Shown in pieces: positions 8,370 to 17,465 of a DNA stretch of 64,000 bases. Each line of letters begins with the position of its first letter. Positions within the stretch are counted from its first letter, which is position 1. The position numbers and the translations under genes are program-made. The notes under the pieces were generated by a model, which saw nothing but the letters and a program-made list of their open reading frames with translations, did not search any database and was not told the origin of the DNA. This DNA is from Xanthomonas hyacinthi (GTDB taxonomy: Bacteria > Pseudomonadota > Gammaproteobacteria > Xanthomonadales > Xanthomonadaceae), in the NCBI RefSeq assembly GCF_009769165.1, contig NZ_CP043476.1:2983001-3047000 (forward strand), read 5' to 3'.

Positions 8370-8711
8370 TTACCCGGCCGGCCCCGCATTGATCCACAGC
8401 CGCAGCAGCTCGCGATGCGCCGGCGCGATGGTCAGGAAACGGAAGCCGGCCCAGGCCTGGCCGGGCGCGTGCGCGCGTTCGCTCCACAGCAGGTGCACGC
8501 CGACGTCGATCTGCACCTCGCGGCCGGCGTGCGGCATCGCGAAGCGCAGCTGGTACAGCGCGTCCTCGTGCAGCGGCGCGGAGGCCAGCAGCAGCATGCC
8601 GTTCTCGGAGACGTTGCCGAGCCGGCCGACCACGGCGTCTTCCATCATGTCCAGCACCGGCACCATGTCCGGGACTTGCCGGCGCGGCGCGCGGCGGGCT
8701 TCGGCGATCAT
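8370..8711 (-). CDS. PilZ-domain protein
   Basis: A 113-residue single PilZ domain, a c-di-GMP binding fold. The arginine-rich N-terminus (RRAPRRQVPD) and NVSENGMLL about 25 residues later match the RxxxR...(D/N)xSxxG signature. It ends with AWAGFRFLTI, a usual PilZ final strand. Its ATG overlaps the stop of the DUF1631 gene (ATGA, 4 bp), which indicates translational coupling. A role in c-di-GMP-dependent control is inferred from the domain; the target is unknown, though the adjacent DUF1631 protein is an obvious candidate partner. Confidence 0.85.
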   Translation of the reverse strand: MIAEARRAPRRQVPDMVPVLDMMEDAVVGRLGNVSENGMLLLASAPLHEDALYQLRFAMPHAGREVQIDVGVHLLWSERAHAPGQAWAGFRFLTIAPAHRELLRLWINAGPAG

Positions 8712-11161
8712 GCGTCCTCCAGGGTGCCGGCGGGGGCGGGCGCACCGGCCAGGGTGCGCAGCGCGCGCATGGTGGCGTGCCAGGCGCGGTCGATCAGGCG
8801 CGCGCGGTCCTCGGTGACGATCCGCGCCTGGCTCTGCGCCAGCAGTCGCGACAGCGCATCCAGCGAGTGTTCGGCGGTCTTGTGCCCGCGCTGGTTGACG
8901 AACAGGGCGCGGTCGGTGATCGGGCTGTACCAGGACAGGCGCTGCCGTTTCAGGTCGCCCTGCTGGTTGGTGACGAATTCGAACCAGGTGCCGAACGGCA
9001 GACTGCGCAGCCGTGCATACGCGGCCTGCTCGGCCGCGTTGCGCGGCGCCGGCAGCGGCCGCTCGCCGTCCTCGCCCTGGTCGCCGAGGCGGGTGTGCGC
9101 CTTCAACTTGGCGCTGAGCTCGGTGCGCGAGGTCAGCGTGTCGCCGCCGCCCGGCGTGGACAGGCGCCGCGCGATCGCGTCGGCTTCGTCCTGGTGGTAG
9201 CCGACCTGCAGCAGGGCGCTGCGGACTTCGCCGGCCAGGTCCGGATCGGGGTCACCGCCGCTGGCGCGGCAGGTGACCTCGGCGATGCACTGGCTCAGCT
9301 GCTTGCGCTCGCGCCAGGCGTCCGAATCCTCGCCCTGGCGCAGCAGGGTCAGGGTCAGCACGTCGGACCAGGCCTGGTTCAGCAGCGCCTGCACGAACTT
9401 GGGCGGTTGCCAGGTCCGGCACAGCGCCTCCAGCGTGGCGCTGGCCAGTTGCTTGGCCATCTCCAGCCGCTCCTTGCCGCGCGCGGCCTCGATATGGCGG
9501 CGCTCGGCGATCTCGGCCTTGTGCGCCAGCGCGCGGTACTGCGCCTGGAGGTCCTGGTGGGCCTGCTCGAAGACCTGCTCGTCGCCTTCGTATTCCTCGA
9601 GCACCCGGTCCACGGTCTGGTTGAGCTTGAGCAGCAGCTGCGGATCGGTGTCCTCTTCGCTGAGCCAGGTGGCGCCGGACTCGGCGACCGCATTGAGCAG
9701 CTCGCGCGCCGGATGCCGGCTGCGCACGAAGAACGCGCGGTCCTGCAGCGCGGCGCGCACCAGCGGCACCTGCAGGCGCTCCAGCAGCCCGGCGGCCGGC
9801 GCATCGCTGCGCACTTCGCGCTCGATTTCGGCGTACAGCAGGCCGAGCAGGTCGAAGGTGTCGGCATCCTGCGCTGCCAGCGCCGCCTGCGGGCCGTGCT
9901 CGGCGCGCAGCGTGGCCAGCAGCGCCGCCTGCACGTCGCGCACCTGGCGGCGCCCGCGCAGGCCGGCCAGCGTGCTGTGCGCGGGCGGCTGCGCCTGCAG
10001 TGCGCCCAATGCCTGCAGCAGCGAGGCGGTGGGCACGGCGGTGGCGCCTGCGTGGGTGGATGCGGGCGCCACGCCGCCGGCCGCGGCGGCGTGCGGCGCG
10101 GCGGGCATGGCGGGGCGGCCTGGCGCAGGCCGCGCCGTCGCGGCGGCCGCGCCGCACGCGGAGGCAACGGCGCCGGCTGGCGTGGCGCCCGCGGCACCGG
10201 CCGCTGCCGCGGTACGGCCGCGCGCGGCAGCGAGCAGTTGGCGCAGGTCGGCCAGGTCGGCCGGTGCGTTGCCGGCAGCGCTCGCCTGTGCGGGCGCCGC
10301 GGCCACTGCGCCGCCGCCGGCGCCGCGATCCGGTGCGGACCAGCCGCTTGCCGCCGCCTGCCCGGACCAGCCGGTGGCCGAGCGCGTGGCCGGCGCCGGC
10401 CGTGCCGCACCGCGGCTGCCGGCGGCCGGATCGGGAGCGCTCGTCGGGCGCGCCAGGTAGGGCAGGTAGACCAGCCCGGGCAGCACCCCGGCATGCGCCA
10501 GCAGCACATTGGCGCGTTCCACGATCTCGCCGTAGCGGACCAGCGCCTGGCGCTCGAAGGCGCGGTACAGGGTCAGCTGCGCGTCCAGCCCCAGCTGCAG
10601 TTCCGCGCCGGCCTCGCGCAGGATCCGGCACAGCAGGTGCGGTCCCAGCGGGGTGTGCTCGGGCTCGAACGCCGGCCGCGCGGCGAGCACGCCGAAACGC
10701 TGGCCGAGCAGTTGCAGCGGGGTGCTGGCCCGCGCCGCCTCGCGCCGGGCGATATCGTGCAGCACGATGTCGCGGTCGATGTCCACGTCGGCGACCAGGG
10801 TCAGCATCTGCATCGCCGCGTTGGGCTTGTCCTGGCGCAGCAGGCCGACCGGGGCGAGCGGCAGCCGCAGCGTGGCCAGGGCCGCTTCCAGCTGCGCCTG
10901 GTAGAACGGCGCGAAGCGCGCGCGGCGCGCACGCAAACCCTGCAGTTCCTGATAGATGTCCTGCTGCAGCTGGCTGTTGCGGGCGCGCTCGGCCTGGTCG
11001 AACAGTTCGCGCTCCAGCTCGGTCAGGGTCGACTGCAGCGGGGCTTCCAGCGCCTGCCACAGCAAGGCCTTCAGCGCCTCCAGGATGTCGCGCACGCGTG
11101 CGGGCAGGGCGGCGCTGGCGAGCGTGGCCGGGCTTGCCGAGCGCGTGGCAGACAGTGGCAT
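8708..11161 (-). CDS. DUF1631 family protein
   Basis: A large (817 residues) cytoplasmic-looking protein of the DUF1631 family, sometimes misannotated as thymidine phosphorylase. N-terminal helices (about 1-240) include LERELFDQAERARNSQLQQDIYQEL. A long low-complexity Ala/Pro/Gly linker (about 240-390) follows, then a conserved C-terminal half with VDRVLEEYEGDEQVFEQ and LPFGTWFEFVTNQQGDLKR. That last segment resembles the PilZ-like end found in this family. The ATG at 11161 is chosen since upstream sequence reads through the hemW region. It overlaps the following PilZ gene by 4 bp. Function unknown. Confidence 0.85.
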   Translation of the reverse strand: MPLSATRSASPATLASAALPARVRDILEALKALLWQALEAPLQSTLTELERELFDQAERARNSQLQQDIYQELQGLRARRARFAPFYQAQLEAALATLRLPLAPVGLLRQDKPNAAMQMLTLVADVDIDRDIVLHDIARREAARASTPLQLLGQRFGVLAARPAFEPEHTPLGPHLLCRILREAGAELQLGLDAQLTLYRAFERQALVRYGEIVERANVLLAHAGVLPGLVYLPYLARPTSAPDPAAGSRGAARPAPATRSATGWSGQAAASGWSAPDRGAGGGAVAAAPAQASAAGNAPADLADLRQLLAAARGRTAAAAGAAGATPAGAVASACGAAAATARPAPGRPAMPAAPHAAAAGGVAPASTHAGATAVPTASLLQALGALQAQPPAHSTLAGLRGRRQVRDVQAALLATLRAEHGPQAALAAQDADTFDLLGLLYAEIEREVRSDAPAAGLLERLQVPLVRAALQDRAFFVRSRHPARELLNAVAESGATWLSEEDTDPQLLLKLNQTVDRVLEEYEGDEQVFEQAHQDLQAQYRALAHKAEIAERRHIEAARGKERLEMAKQLASATLEALCRTWQPPKFVQALLNQAWSDVLTLTLLRQGEDSDAWRERKQLSQCIAEVTCRASGGDPDPDLAGEVRSALLQVGYHQDEADAIARRLSTPGGGDTLTSRTELSAKLKAHTRLGDQGEDGERPLPAPRNAAEQAAYARLRSLPFGTWFEFVTNQQGDLKRQRLSWYSPITDRALFVNQRGHKTAEHSLDALSRLLAQSQARIVTEDRARLIDRAWHATMRALRTLAGAPAPAGTLEDA

Positions 11162-11247
11162 CCTGTGATCGCCGTTCGATTTCTGGTCCGGTATGTAGCA
11201 CGTTTCTGGCGGCGCAACCACGCCCGCCCGTGGCACGGCGCGGCGGT

Positions 11248-12405
11248 TCAGGGCATGAACAGGGCGACGACGTCGTTGGTGAAGCGCCGTCCCAGTTCGG
11301 TGGGAAGCGCGTGCCCGGCCTCCACCTGCAGCCAGTCGTACGCCTGCGCCTGCGCCAGGGCCGGGGCGATCGCCTCCGCCGCCAGGCCGGTGCGCGCGGC
11401 GAAGTCGCGCAGCGCGAAGCCCTGGTTCAGGCGCAGCGCATTGAGCATGTACTCGAACGGGCGCCGTTCGGCGCCGATCCACTCGTCGCCGCCGATCGCC
11501 GCCGGGGAGCCGGCGGCGGCCAGGAACGCCTGCGGATGCTTGGTCTTCCAGCGGCGCAGGATGCTTTGCTCGGCGCCGGAGCTGATCTTGCCGTGGGCGC
11601 CGGCGCCGATGCCCAGATAGTCGCCGAACTTCCAGTAGTTGAGGTTGTGCGCGCACTGGTAGCCGTCGCGGGCGTAGGCGCTGACTTCGTACTGGGCGTA
11701 GCCGGCGGCGGCCAGCAGCGCCTGGCAGCGCTCCTGCATGTCCCAGGCGGCGTCGTCCTCGGGGATGCCCTGCGGCGGCCGCGCGGCGAACACGGTGTTC
11801 GGTTCCAGGGTCAGCTGGTAATGGCTGATGTGGGTGGGCTGCAGCGCCAGCGCGCGGTCGATGTCGGTCTCCGCCCCGGCCAGGGTCTGCTGCGGCAGCG
11901 CGTACATCAGGTCCAGGTTGAGGTTGGAATACCCGGCGTCCTGCGCCAGCTTCACCGCGCGCTCGGCGTCGGCGCTGTCGTGGATGCGGCCCAGGCGCTG
12001 CAGCGCGGCGTCGTCGAAGCTCTGGATGCCGAAGCTGAGCCGGTTGACCCCGGCCGCCAGGTAGCGGTCGAAGCGGCCGTGCTCGGCGGTGCCCGGGTTG
12101 GTCTCCAGGGTGATTTCCAGGTGCGGCGCGAAGCGCAGGCGCGCGCTGGCCGCCTGCAGGAAACGGTCGATGGCCTCGGCCGGGAACAGGCTGGGGGTGC
12201 CGCCGCCGAAGAACACGGTCTGCACGGTGCGGCCCCAGACCAGCGGCAGGTCCTGGTCCAGATCGCGGATCAGCGCATCCACGTAGGCGTCGAACGGCAG
12301 CGCGCCCTTGGCCGCATGCGAATTGAAATCGCAATACGGGCATTTGCGCACGCACCAGGGCAGGTGCACGTACAGCGACAGCGGGGGCGGGATCAGCGGC
12401 GGCAT
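11248..12405 (-). CDS. hemW: Heme chaperone HemW (radical SAM)
   Basis: A 385-residue radical-SAM protein related to HemN but acting as a heme chaperone. The CxxxCxxC cluster motif is visible as CVRKCPYCDFNSH near residue 20, with the extra CxF/CDF typical of HemW, followed by FFGGGTPSL and ETNPGT. The HemW C-terminal domain is present with FEYMLNALRL and LGRRFTNDVV. The start is the ATG at 12405 (MPPLIPPPLSLYVHLPW). It is downstream of rdgB in the same direction, an arrangement seen widely (rdgB-hemW). Confidence 0.95.
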   Translation of the reverse strand: MPPLIPPPLSLYVHLPWCVRKCPYCDFNSHAAKGALPFDAYVDALIRDLDQDLPLVWGRTVQTVFFGGGTPSLFPAEAIDRFLQAASARLRFAPHLEITLETNPGTAEHGRFDRYLAAGVNRLSFGIQSFDDAALQRLGRIHDSADAERAVKLAQDAGYSNLNLDLMYALPQQTLAGAETDIDRALALQPTHISHYQLTLEPNTVFAARPPQGIPEDDAAWDMQERCQALLAAAGYAQYEVSAYARDGYQCAHNLNYWKFGDYLGIGAGAHGKISSGAEQSILRRWKTKHPQAFLAAAGSPAAIGGDEWIGAERRPFEYMLNALRLNQGFALRDFAARTGLAAEAIAPALAQAQAYDWLQVEAGHALPTELGRRFTNDVVALFMP

Positions 12406-12506
12406 GCGGACAGTGTAGGGCGGGGGCTGGAGCGGCGGCGTGCGCGCGCCGCTCTCTGGCGGGGACTGCGTCTTGGAAGCGGCCGGTGGCGCCGGCGCAG
12501 CGGCCG

Positions 12507-13097
12507 CTACAGCGACGCCAGCCGCTGCTTCAGCAACGCCAGCGCCTGGCCGCGGTGGCTGATCCGGTTCCTCAGCGGCAACGGCATCTGCGCCGCGCTC
12601 TGGCCGTGGTCGGGGTCGAAGAACACCGGGTCGTAACCGTGGCCGCCGTCGCCGGCGCGCGCGTGCAGGATGCGCCCGCGCCAGCTGCCTTGCACCAGCA
12701 GCGGCTGCGGATCTTCGGCATGCCGCAGCAGCACCAGCACGCAATGGAAATGCGCGGTGCGCTGCGCGTCGGGCACGTCGCGCAGTGCATGCAGCAGCTT
12801 GTCGATGTTGGCCGCGGCATTGCCGTGCTCGCCGGCGTAGCGCGCCGAATACAGCCCGGGCGCGCCGTGCAGCGCATCCACGCAGATCCCCGAGTCGTCG
12901 GCCAGCGCCGGCAGGCCGGTGACCTGGGCGGCGTGGCGCGCCTTCAGCAGCGCGTTCTCGACGAAGGTCAGGCCGGTCTCGTCGGCATCGCGCACGCCGA
13001 GCGTGGACTGCGCGAGCAGTTCGATGCCGGCGCCGTCGAGCAGCGCATGCAGTTCTTCGAGTTTGCCGGCATTGCTGCTGGCCAGGACCAGTTTCAT
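12507..13097 (-). CDS. rdgB: dITP/XTP pyrophosphatase RdgB
   Basis: A 196-residue Ham1/RdgB house-cleaning nucleotidase that hydrolyses dITP, XTP and ITP to the monophosphates, preventing misincorporation. The substrate-binding start [10 protein letters not shown] (S/TxNxxK), [17 protein letters not shown] and GHGYDPVFF are all present, as is the C-terminal SHRGQAL. The start ATG at 13097 overlaps the stop of the VOC gene by 4 bp. It belongs to a compact run rph - VOC - rdgB - hemW. Confidence 0.96.
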   Translation of the reverse strand: MKLVLASSNAGKLEELHALLDGAGIELLAQSTLGVRDADETGLTFVENALLKARHAAQVTGLPALADDSGICVDALHGAPGLYSARYAGEHGNAAANIDKLLHALRDVPDAQRTAHFHCVLVLLRHAEDPQPLLVQGSWRGRILHARAGDGGHGYDPVFFDPDHGQSAAQMPLPLRNRISHRGQALALLKQRLASL

Positions 13098-13486
13098 GGC
13101 TTGGGCTCCAGCAGGTCCCACTTGGTGCCGTACAGGTCGCGAAACACCGCGACCGTGCCATAGGGTTCCGCACGAGGGGGTTCGAGGAACTCCACGCCCT
13201 GCGCCAGCATCGCGGCGTGGTCGCGGGCGAAGTCGTCGGTGTACAGGAAATGGTCGACGCGCCCGCCGGTCTGGTCGCCGATCCGCGCCCGCTGAGCGGC
13301 GTCGCCGGGTTCGGCCAGCAGCAGCGCGGCATCGTCGCTGCCGCCCGGGCCGACCACCACCCAGCGCTTGCCGTCGCCGAGCGCCACGTCTTGCAGCAGG
13401 GCAAAGCCGAGCTTGCCGGTGTACCAGGCGATCGCCGTGTCGTAGTCGGTCACCACCAGCGTGGTCAGTGCGATCCGCCGCTTCAC
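13094..13486 (-). CDS. VOC (glyoxalase/bleomycin resistance) superfamily protein
   Basis: A 130-residue single vicinal-oxygen-chelate protein. [25 protein letters not shown] is a typical first beta-alpha-beta unit, and the end [17 protein letters not shown] is a typical last strand pair. The start is GTG at 13486, overlapping the rph stop (GTGA), and the end overlaps rdgB, so it is locked within the rph-rdgB transcript. The substrate is unknown; VOC proteins range from lyases to antibiotic-binding proteins. Confidence 0.88.
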   Translation of the reverse strand: MKRRIALTTLVVTDYDTAIAWYTGKLGFALLQDVALGDGKRWVVVGPGGSDDAALLLAEPGDAAQRARIGDQTGGRVDHFLYTDDFARDHAAMLAQGVEFLEPPRAEPYGTVAVFRDLYGTKWDLLEPKP

Positions 13487-14208
13487 CGTGCCAATGCCTC
13501 GCGCTGGGCGGCGAGCAGCTGGCCGATGCCGGTCTCGGCCAGCGCCAGCAGCGCATCCAGTTCGTCGCGGCGGAACGCATGGCCTTCGGCGGTGCCCTGG
13601 ATCTCGATGAAGCCGCCGCCGTCGTTCATCACCACGTTCATGTCGGTGTCGCAGTCGCTGTCCTCGGCGTAGTCCAGGTCCAGCACCGGGGTGCCGCGGT
13701 ACACGCCGACCGAGACCGCGGCGACCGCGCCCAGCACCACCGGCTTCTTCAGGTCGCCGCGTTTCTGCAGCCAGTTCACCGCATCCATCAGCGCCACGTA
13801 GGCGCCGGTGATGGCCGCGGTGCGGGTGCCGCCGTCGGCCTGCAGCACGTCGCAGTCCAGGGTGATGGTGCGTTCGCCCAGCGCATTGCGGTCCACGCAG
13901 GCGCGCAGCGCGCGGCCGATCAGGCGCTGGATCTCCAGCGTGCGCCCGCCCTGCTTGCCGCGCGCGGCCTCGCGGTCGGAGCGCGAGTGGGTGGCGCGCG
14001 GCAGCATGCCGTATTCGGCGGTGACCCAGCCTTCGCCCTTGCCGCGCAGGAAGCCGGGCACGCGGTTCTCGACGCTGGCGGTGCACAGCACGCGGGTGTC
14101 GCCGAAGCTGACCAGCACCGAGCCTTCGGCATGGCGGGTGAAGGCGCGTTCGATGCGCACCGGGCGCAGCTGATCGGCCGTGCGGCCACTGGGACGGGAA
14201 AAGGACAT
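13483..14208 (-). CDS. rph: Ribonuclease PH
   Basis: A 241-residue phosphorolytic 3'-5' exoribonuclease that trims tRNA and rRNA 3' ends. It starts [19 protein letters not shown] and contains [20 protein letters not shown], the phosphate-binding [16 protein letters not shown] and [17 protein letters not shown], all standard. The length is typical. It is divergent from yicC, its frequent neighbour in proteobacteria. Confidence 0.97.
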   Translation of the reverse strand: MSFSRPSGRTADQLRPVRIERAFTRHAEGSVLVSFGDTRVLCTASVENRVPGFLRGKGEGWVTAEYGMLPRATHSRSDREAARGKQGGRTLEIQRLIGRALRACVDRNALGERTITLDCDVLQADGGTRTAAITGAYVALMDAVNWLQKRGDLKKPVVLGAVAAVSVGVYRGTPVLDLDYAEDSDCDTDMNVVMNDGGGFIEIQGTAEGHAFRRDELDALLALAETGIGQLLAAQREALAR

Positions 14209-14308
14209 GGGGATCGATCCGGAGGTGGCGTGAGGGCCGGGCGCGGCATCGGCCGGGCCGGCGGGGCGCTAGGGTACCATTCGCGCTTTGCACGCACCGG
14301 AACACCGC

Positions 14309-15169
14309 ATGATCCGCAGCATGACCGCCTTCGCCGGCGCCGAGCGCATCACTGCCTGGGGCACGCTGGGCTGCGAACTGCGCTCGGTCAACCACCGCTT
14401 CCTGGAAGTGGGCGTGCGCCTGCCGGAAGAGCTGCGCGCGCTGGAGCCGCAATTGCGCGAACGCCTGGCCGCGCGGGTCAGCCGCGGCAAGCTGGACCTG
14501 ATGCTGCGCCTGCGCGCGCCCGACGCGGCGCAGTCGCTGGCGGTGAACGAGCCGCTGGTCGAACAGCTGGCGGTGCTGGCGCAGCGGCTCGGCGCGCGCT
14601 TCCCGCAACTGCAGGTGCAGTTCGCCGACCTGCTGCAGCTGCCCGGCGTGCTGCAGGGGCAGGCGGTGGATCCGGCCGCGCTGCAGGCGCAGGCGTTGGA
14701 ACTGCTGGACGAGGTGGTGGCCGAATTCGTCGCCGCGCGCGAGCGCGAAGGCGGCAAGCTGGCCGGGGCCATCGTCGAGCGCGTCGATGCGGTCGAGCGC
14801 ATCGCCGCCGAGGTCAAGGAGCTGATCCCGGCCATCCGCGAGGGCCAGCGCGCCAAGCTGGCCGCGCGCCTGGCCGACCTGCCGCACCCGGTCGATCCCG
14901 GCCGCGCCGAGCAGGAGCTGGTGCTGTGGCTGCAGAAACTCGACGTGGACGAGGAGCTGGACCGGCTCGGCAGCCACATCAAGGAAATCCGCCGCGTGCT
15001 GCGCCAGCCCGAGCCGGCCGGGCGGCGCCTGGATTTCCTGCTGCAGGAATTCAACCGCGAGGCCAACACCCTGGGTTCCAAGTCGGTGGACAGCCGCACC
15101 TCCAATGCGGCGGTGGAACTGAAGGTGCTGATCGACCAGATCCGCGAGCAGGTGCAGAACCTGGAATAG
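14309..15169 (+). CDS. yicC: YicC/YloC family endoribonuclease
   Basis: A 286-residue protein starting MIRSMTAFAGAE with SVNHRFLEVGVRLPEELR, the YicC N-terminal signature, and ending RRLDFLLQEFNREANTLGSKS...VELKVLIDQIREQVQNLE, the conserved C-terminal DUF1732 helices. The family has been shown to have endoribonuclease activity in some bacteria. The ATG at 14309 is preferred to 14288 because the conserved MIRSMT sequence begins there. Its divergence from rph matches conserved context. Confidence 0.93.
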   Translation: MIRSMTAFAGAERITAWGTLGCELRSVNHRFLEVGVRLPEELRALEPQLRERLAARVSRGKLDLMLRLRAPDAAQSLAVNEPLVEQLAVLAQRLGARFPQLQVQFADLLQLPGVLQGQAVDPAALQAQALELLDEVVAEFVAAREREGGKLAGAIVERVDAVERIAAEVKELIPAIREGQRAKLAARLADLPHPVDPGRAEQELVLWLQKLDVDEELDRLGSHIKEIRRVLRQPEPAGRRLDFLLQEFNREANTLGSKSVDSRTSNAAVELKVLIDQIREQVQNLE

Positions 15170-15223
15170 CGCGCCGCGCGCTTCGACCTGGCGCGCTCGA
15201 CCTGGTATGGCGCCGCGGCTGGG

Positions 15224-15955
15224 TCAGCGTTCGCGCAGGAAGAAGTCCACCGGCACCACCACCTGCACCGGGTCGCCGTCGATCTCCGGCGGCGGCGCCG
15301 GCAACGGGCTGGCCCGCTGCACCGTCGCCAACGTCTCGCTGTCCAGCGTGTCGTGGCCGCTGCCCTGGACGATGCGGATCGCGCTGGCATGGCCGCGCCG
15401 ATCCACGGCGAATTGGACCTGGACCACGCCTTCCTGGCGGCGCCGTTGCGCCGGCCGCGGGTAGCGCTTGTAGCGCTGCAGATGGCCCAGCACCTGCGCC
15501 TGCCAGGTGGCGCGCAGCTGTTGCGCCACGCCGGACAGCGATTGCGCCGCGGCATAGCGGCTGGCCGGCGGCGCCGCCACGCTGGGCGGGGCGCTGGCCT
15601 GCGCGGCGCTGGACGCTTGCTGTTGGTCTTGCGCCGCCGCCGCCGGCTGCGCTTCTTCCAGGTCGGCATGCAGCGGTTGCGGTGGCGGCGACGCCGGCAG
15701 CGGCGCACGCACGCGCGGTGCCTGGCGTCGCTCCTGCTGCGGTGGACCCGGCGGCACATCGGTCGGTGGCGCCGGCGGCGCGGTCGCGGCAGGTGCCAGC
15801 TCCAGCATGAGCGCCTGCGCCGGAGCAGCGGGCGGTGGCCGGTCGCGCGCCGGCCAGCACAGCAGCGCGGCGACGAGTGCCGCATGCGCCGCCAGTACGC
15901 CGCCGAGGCTGAGCAGCCAGCGACGCAGCGCCCGCGCCCGCGGCCCCGCGCTCAT
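15224..15955 (-). CDS. tonB: TonB energy-transducing protein of the heme locus
   Basis: A 243-residue periplasm-spanning TonB. One N-terminal membrane helix (about 12-35) contains a His in LGGVLAAHAALVAALL, the position that matters in TonB-ExbBD coupling. A Pro/Ala/Gln-rich periplasmic spacer (about 40-155) and a C-terminal domain (about 160-243) follow, with YKRYPRPAQRRRQEGVVQVQF, the usual YP...RxxEGxVxVxF. It overlaps exbD by 4 bp. It is the last gene of the heme operon, so it probably serves the receptor encoded 5 kb upstream. Confidence 0.92.
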   Translation of the reverse strand: MSAGPRARALRRWLLSLGGVLAAHAALVAALLCWPARDRPPPAAPAQALMLELAPAATAPPAPPTDVPPGPPQQERRQAPRVRAPLPASPPPQPLHADLEEAQPAAAAQDQQQASSAAQASAPPSVAAPPASRYAAAQSLSGVAQQLRATWQAQVLGHLQRYKRYPRPAQRRRQEGVVQVQFAVDRRGHASAIRIVQGSGHDTLDSETLATVQRASPLPAPPPEIDGDPVQVVVPVDFFLRER

Positions 15956-16380
15956 CGGTCGGCCGGCTCCAGCCCGACCAGCGCGACCTTCAGGTAGCCC
16001 GCATCGCGCAGCGCGTCCATGGTCTGCATCAGTTCGCCGTAGGCCACCGCACGGTCGGCGCGCAGGAAGATGCGCTGCGTGCGGTCGCCGCGGGTCAGTC
16101 GGTCCAGTGCCGGCTGCAGCGCATCGCGCTCGATCCGGGTATCGCCGAGGCGCAGGCTCAGGTCCTTGCCCAGGGTCAGGTAGACCGGGTCGCGGTCCCT
16201 GGGCTGCGGCGCCGCGGTACTGGCGGGCAGTTCCACCGGCACATTCACCGTGGCCAGCGGCGCGGCGACCATGAAGACGATCAGCAGCACCAGCATCACG
16301 TCGATCAGCGGGGTGACGTTGATCGCATGGTTCTCGTCCAGCGCATCGTCGTCGTCGTCTCGGTTGGTGCGGATCGCCAT
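15952..16380 (-). CDS. exbD: ExbD/TolR family biopolymer transporter
   Basis: A 142-residue inner-membrane protein with one membrane segment, INVTPLIDVMLVLLIVFMVA (about 20-39). It includes the conserved proton-channel Asp of ExbD. A periplasmic domain follows (DPVYLTLGKDLSLRLGDT..., IFLRADRAVAYGELMQTMDALRDAG). It works with ExbB to pass proton-motive force to TonB. It ends by overlapping tonB and lies 10 bp after exbB. Confidence 0.94.
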   Translation of the reverse strand: MAIRTNRDDDDDALDENHAINVTPLIDVMLVLLIVFMVAAPLATVNVPVELPASTAAPQPRDRDPVYLTLGKDLSLRLGDTRIERDALQPALDRLTRGDRTQRIFLRADRAVAYGELMQTMDALRDAGYLKVALVGLEPADR

Positions 16381-16390
16381 GCCGGTGTCC

Positions 16391-17140
16391 TCACTCCATG
16401 CCGGCCATGGACGCGCCTTGCGCAGCGGGCCTGGATGCCTGATGGCGGTCCAGGTCGCGCGACACCAATTGCTGCACGCCGGCCGACAGATCGCCCAGCT
16501 GCTGGCGCAAGCCGCCCAGCGTGCGCGCGAAATGGTTGTAGATCACCACCGCCGGGATCGCGGCGACCAGGCCCAGCGCGGTCGCGAGCAATGCCTCGGC
16601 GATGCCGGGCGCGACCACCGCCAGATTGGTGGTGTTGGCACGGGCGATCCCGACGAAGCTGTTCATGATGCCCCACACGGTGCCGAACAGGCCGACGAAC
16701 GGCGCGGTGGCGCCGATCGTGGCGAGCAGGCCGGTGCCCTTGCGCAGCTGCCGCGCATGGCCCAGTTCGATCCGCTCCAGGCGCGAGGCCAGCCGTTCCT
16801 TGATCCCGGCCGTCTCCTGCAGGCCGCTGGAGTGCCGCAGTTCGGCGCGGGCTTCGCGCAGCAACAGCTGCGCCGCAGGGACCGCCAGCGGCGGGCGGCG
16901 CTCGGCATCGGCCAGGTCCTGCGCTTGCGACAGCGCCGTGCGCGCGGCCTGCAGCGCCCGCCCGAGCCGCGCCAACTCCCAGCTCTTGGCCACCAGGACC
17001 GTCCAGGTGGCGACCGAGGCGATGGCCAGGCCGACCATCACCGCCTGCACCACCAGGTCGGCGTGCAGGAACATCTGCCAGGGCCCCAGGTCGGGTGGCA
17101 GCACGGGGGGCGGAGCGATGTCAGCGTGCATGGTCGTCAT
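16391..17140 (-). CDS. exbB: ExbB/TolQ family proton channel
   Basis: A 249-residue protein with three membrane segments: about 30-52, then two in the C-terminal half in LLATIGATAPFVGLFGTVWG and AEALLATALGLVAAIPAVVI, both signature ExbB stretches. It forms the pentameric channel around ExbD. The start at 17140 overlaps the Fur-like gene by 20 bp; an ATG at 17131 (MHADIAPPP) is an equal alternative. It is in one run with exbD and tonB and belongs to the heme-uptake locus. Confidence 0.93.
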   Translation of the reverse strand: MTTMHADIAPPPVLPPDLGPWQMFLHADLVVQAVMVGLAIASVATWTVLVAKSWELARLGRALQAARTALSQAQDLADAERRPPLAVPAAQLLLREARAELRHSSGLQETAGIKERLASRLERIELGHARQLRKGTGLLATIGATAPFVGLFGTVWGIMNSFVGIARANTTNLAVVAPGIAEALLATALGLVAAIPAVVIYNHFARTLGGLRQQLGDLSAGVQQLVSRDLDRHQASRPAAQGASMAGME

Positions 17141-17465
17141 CCAGCGGATCGGAACGGGGGGCGGGGGTGTGCGTTTGCGTCATGGCGTGGGCATGCGCCG
17201 CGTCCGGCAGCAGGCCGGCCGATTGCAGGCAGGCCAGCACCCGGTACCAGGCCGATGCCGAGATCGCGTAGCCGGCGTCGCGCGCGGCGGCGTGCAGGTG
17301 CTGCGGCGTCAGCTGGCCGTACGCGCTGAGCACTTGCGGCGCCAGCCGCACCGCCGCCAGGCGCGCGGAGGTGACGTTCAATCCAGCGCCGCGCAGCAGC
17401 GCCGAAGACGGATCGGCGCGCCTTGCATGCCGGTGGCGACGCCGCGCGCTGATCTTGCCGCGCAT
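17121..17465 (-). CDS. Fur-like winged-helix protein lacking the metal/dimerisation domain
   Basis: A 114-residue protein. Residues about 24-90 (LRGAGLNVTSARLAAVRL... then SASAWYRVLACLQSAGLL) align by eye with the Fur DNA-binding domain pattern (LKxAGLKVTxxRLxxL... TVYRVLxxFxxAGxv). Fur proteins normally have another 60 residues with His/Cys metal sites and the dimer interface. Here the protein instead ends in a short polar tail (HAMTQTHTPAPRSDPLDDD) that overlaps exbB. Its ATG overlaps the DUF454 stop (TGATG). It may be a DNA-binding regulator without metal sensing, or a decaying gene kept in register by overlaps. Confidence 0.65.
   Translation of the reverse strand: MRGKISARRRHRHARRADPSSALLRGAGLNVTSARLAAVRLAPQVLSAYGQLTPQHLHAAARDAGYAISASAWYRVLACLQSAGLLPDAAHAHAMTQTHTPAPRSDPLDDDHAR

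Noticed and set aside
8777..11620. Another 947-codon plus-strand frame opposite DUF1631 and hemW
   Set aside because: Antisense shadow; the minus-strand reading gives recognisable protein families with conserved motifs.
11162..12355. Single 1215-codon frame joining hemW-region sequence to DUF1631
   Set aside because: The upstream part is the hemW gene read out of frame. The DUF1631 protein starts at the ATG at 11161, and HemW is fully encoded in its own frame.
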